Under the pieces are notes generated by a model. That model searched no databases. It saw only the letters and a program-made list of their open reading frames with translations, and had not been told where the DNA came from. From an uncultured Dokdonia sp. (GTDB lineage Bacteria; Bacteroidota; Bacteroidia; Flavobacteriales; Flavobacteriaceae): 8,599 nucleotides of DNA. Positions 8,011 through 8,599 of this stretch are shown here, piece by piece. The translations under genes and the position numbers were made by a program. Every line of letters starts with the position of its first letter. The stretch's first letter is position 1. The stretch is taken from assembly GCA_937124495.1 (NCBI GenBank), contig CAKZKZ010000441.1:1-8599 (forward strand), in the 5' to 3' direction.

Positions 8011-8170
8011 GGTATTTTGAAAAAAGAGAAAGTTTCTTAATCCTCATTAAACTGCTACCTCTATGATTCTTTTGAAAAGGAATACTTCTTATAAGAGGTT
8101 ATATTGGTATATAGTTTATTATGTTTGTTGGCCATAAAATAAATTAGAAAGTGAAAAAGTAAAATCAACT
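8011..8170. other. A+T-rich spacer with no recognisable gene
   Basis: This stretch has stops in all frames. The best short frame starts at ATG 8063, encodes 24 residues (MILLKRNTSYKRLYWYIVYY...) and has no RBS or recognisable pattern. No tRNA-like fold, repeat array or clear promoter was seen. It is probably decayed sequence between the finished toxin unit and the older cassette remnants to the right. Confidence 0.5.
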
Positions 8171-8210
8171 TGCAAAATTCGGGTAAAGTGAGCCACCCGT
8201 GCCGGATTAA
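8171..8210. mobile_element. Possible IS21-family terminal repeat remnant
   Basis: The block contains AAAGTGAGCCACC (8185-8197). Its reverse complement, GGTGGCTCACTTT, is a phrase I associate with the multiple terminal repeats of IS21-type elements. By hand count 8181-8206 has 17 G/C in 26 bases, in strong contrast to its surroundings. No istA or istB gene is present, no second copy is visible in the window and no target duplication could be defined. It would be a solo end or a deletion scar. The match is from memory and only 13 bases long. Confidence 0.3.
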
Positions 8211-8228
8211 ATTAAGCAGTGTAAATGA

Positions 8229-8321
8229 AGTGCTGGTTCTTCCATAGGAAACCTATTAAGAGGTATACCAGATGGAACTCAAGTTAGGATTGCTCCAGTA
8301 TTTGACCCTAGATTCAATTAA
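8229..8321 (+). pseudogene. C-terminal remnant of a displaced RHS toxin tip
   Basis: A short frame without a start codon is bounded by TGA (8226-8228) and TAA (8319-8321). It reads SAGSSIGNLLRGIPDGT, then QVRIAPVFDPRFN. The Gly/Pro/Asp turns, basic and aromatic residues and good codon texture look like the last 30 residues of a real protein rather than chance. Just upstream, another frame reads RIKLSSVNE up to about 8228, so one more frameshift may link the two. It lies 105 bases before an immunity-like gene. An orphan toxin end followed by its immunity gene is typical downstream of RHS loci. The toxin family cannot be named from this piece. Confidence 0.45.
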
Positions 8322-8426
8322 TAATATAACTTTAGGTCATAATATATAAATTAGCTTTAAATGATTTTATAATTTATTGACATGTAATGTATAGTCAACA
8401 TCTAAAGACTTTAATTTTTAAAACTA

Positions 8427-8599
8427 ATGATTAAGAAATTATTAAAAAATAAGACAGAAGATTTTATATTAAAGAAAAGTTATAATGGAGAAATTCTAAC
8501 AAATGATTTAGATTATAAAAGCTTCATTACTAAATATAATGGAGGTTATTTTTATAACAATGCTCTGCATCTTTATGGTTTTTCAAAAAACTCTCCTTT
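8427..8599 (+). CDS. SMI1/KNR4 (SUKH)-like immunity protein, 3'-partial
   Basis: An ATG at 8427 opens a frame that runs 57 codons to the right edge without a stop. It begins MIKKLLKNKTEDFILKK and contains YKSFITKYNGGYFYNNALHL followed by YGFSKN. The 'F-xx-YNGG--F-nn-L-iyg' pattern is that of the SUKH/SMI1-KNR4 superfamily, whose small proteins neutralise many unrelated polymorphic toxins in the cytoplasm. Unlike the protein at 7425-7892 it has no signal peptide, so it should guard against a cytoplasm-acting toxin, probably the one whose end lies at 8229-8321. The leader 8322-8426 is very A+T rich. The first ATG is chosen because conserved-looking sequence follows and nothing upstream looks coding. 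Related two-domain families such as DUF1851 are an alternative. Confidence 0.75.
   Translation, partial: MIKKLLKNKTEDFILKKSYNGEILTNDLDYKSFITKYNGGYFYNNALHLYGFSKNSP

Noticed and set aside
8063..8137. 24-codon frame (MILLKRNTSYKRLYWYIVYY...) considered as a small membrane peptide
   Set aside because: It has no RBS, no promoter, and random-looking A+T-rich composition. It is too short to support.
7891..8340. Short repeats AAATTAGGT (7891, 7923) and TTAGGTCAT (7926, 8332)
   Set aside because: Nine-base matches in strongly A+T-rich sequence are expected by chance. They have no regular spacing or flanking structure to suggest attachment sites.
8377..8404. TTGACA at 8377-8382 upstream of the SUKH-like gene as a promoter
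   Set aside because: No good -10 lies at the right distance, and Bacteroidota housekeeping promoters use a TTTG / TAnnTTTG pattern, which is not clear here.

Overview
The window looks like an accessory toxin/immunity region of a Bacteroidota genome, most likely a flavobacterium. The sequence is A+T rich. The start codons lack clear Shine-Dalgarno motifs. The two large proteins are of the YD/RHS-repeat type found in that phylum, with the phrase YPTGG-FEYE in the first, and a DUF6443-like N-terminus and RHS-associated core in the second. Organism and family names are inferred from remembered family features; no search was run.

Layout, all on the + strand. (1) From the left edge to 3281 lies the 3' part of a large YD-repeat protein that ends in an Asn/Pro/Asp-rich linker and an Ig-like domain. 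Its reading frame appears broken by a missing base near 108. (2) 3293-7417 is a complete 1374-residue secreted RHS protein: signal peptide, DUF6443-like start, YD repeats interrupted by a ~160-residue beta-rich insertion, an RHS core ending in DPDG, then a ~230-residue variable tip ending in a JAMM/JAB-like metallopeptidase toxin domain (HSHP plus SRDD). (3) 7425-7892 is a small exported protein 7 bases downstream, the natural candidate for the cognate immunity protein. A strong hairpin terminator at 7961-8010 closes this three-gene unit, whose genes are spaced 11 and 7 bases apart.

The remaining ~590 bases look like a cassette graveyard: a G+C-rich scrap resembling an IS21-type terminal repeat (8171-8210), a short frame that reads like the last ~30 residues of another RHS toxin (8229-8321), and the start of a cytoplasmic SMI1/KNR4 (SUKH)-like immunity gene that runs off the right edge (8427-8599). 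This is the arrangement expected when a toxin tip is displaced by recombination at the end of an RHS gene and leaves an orphan toxin/immunity module downstream.

Working model (inference): genes 1 and 2 make a surface or secreted RHS shell carrying a metallopeptidase-like toxin. Gene 3 protects the producer in the periplasm or at the outer membrane. The 3' genes are relics or a reserve of earlier toxin specificities. No RNA genes, CRISPR arrays or intact transposases were seen.
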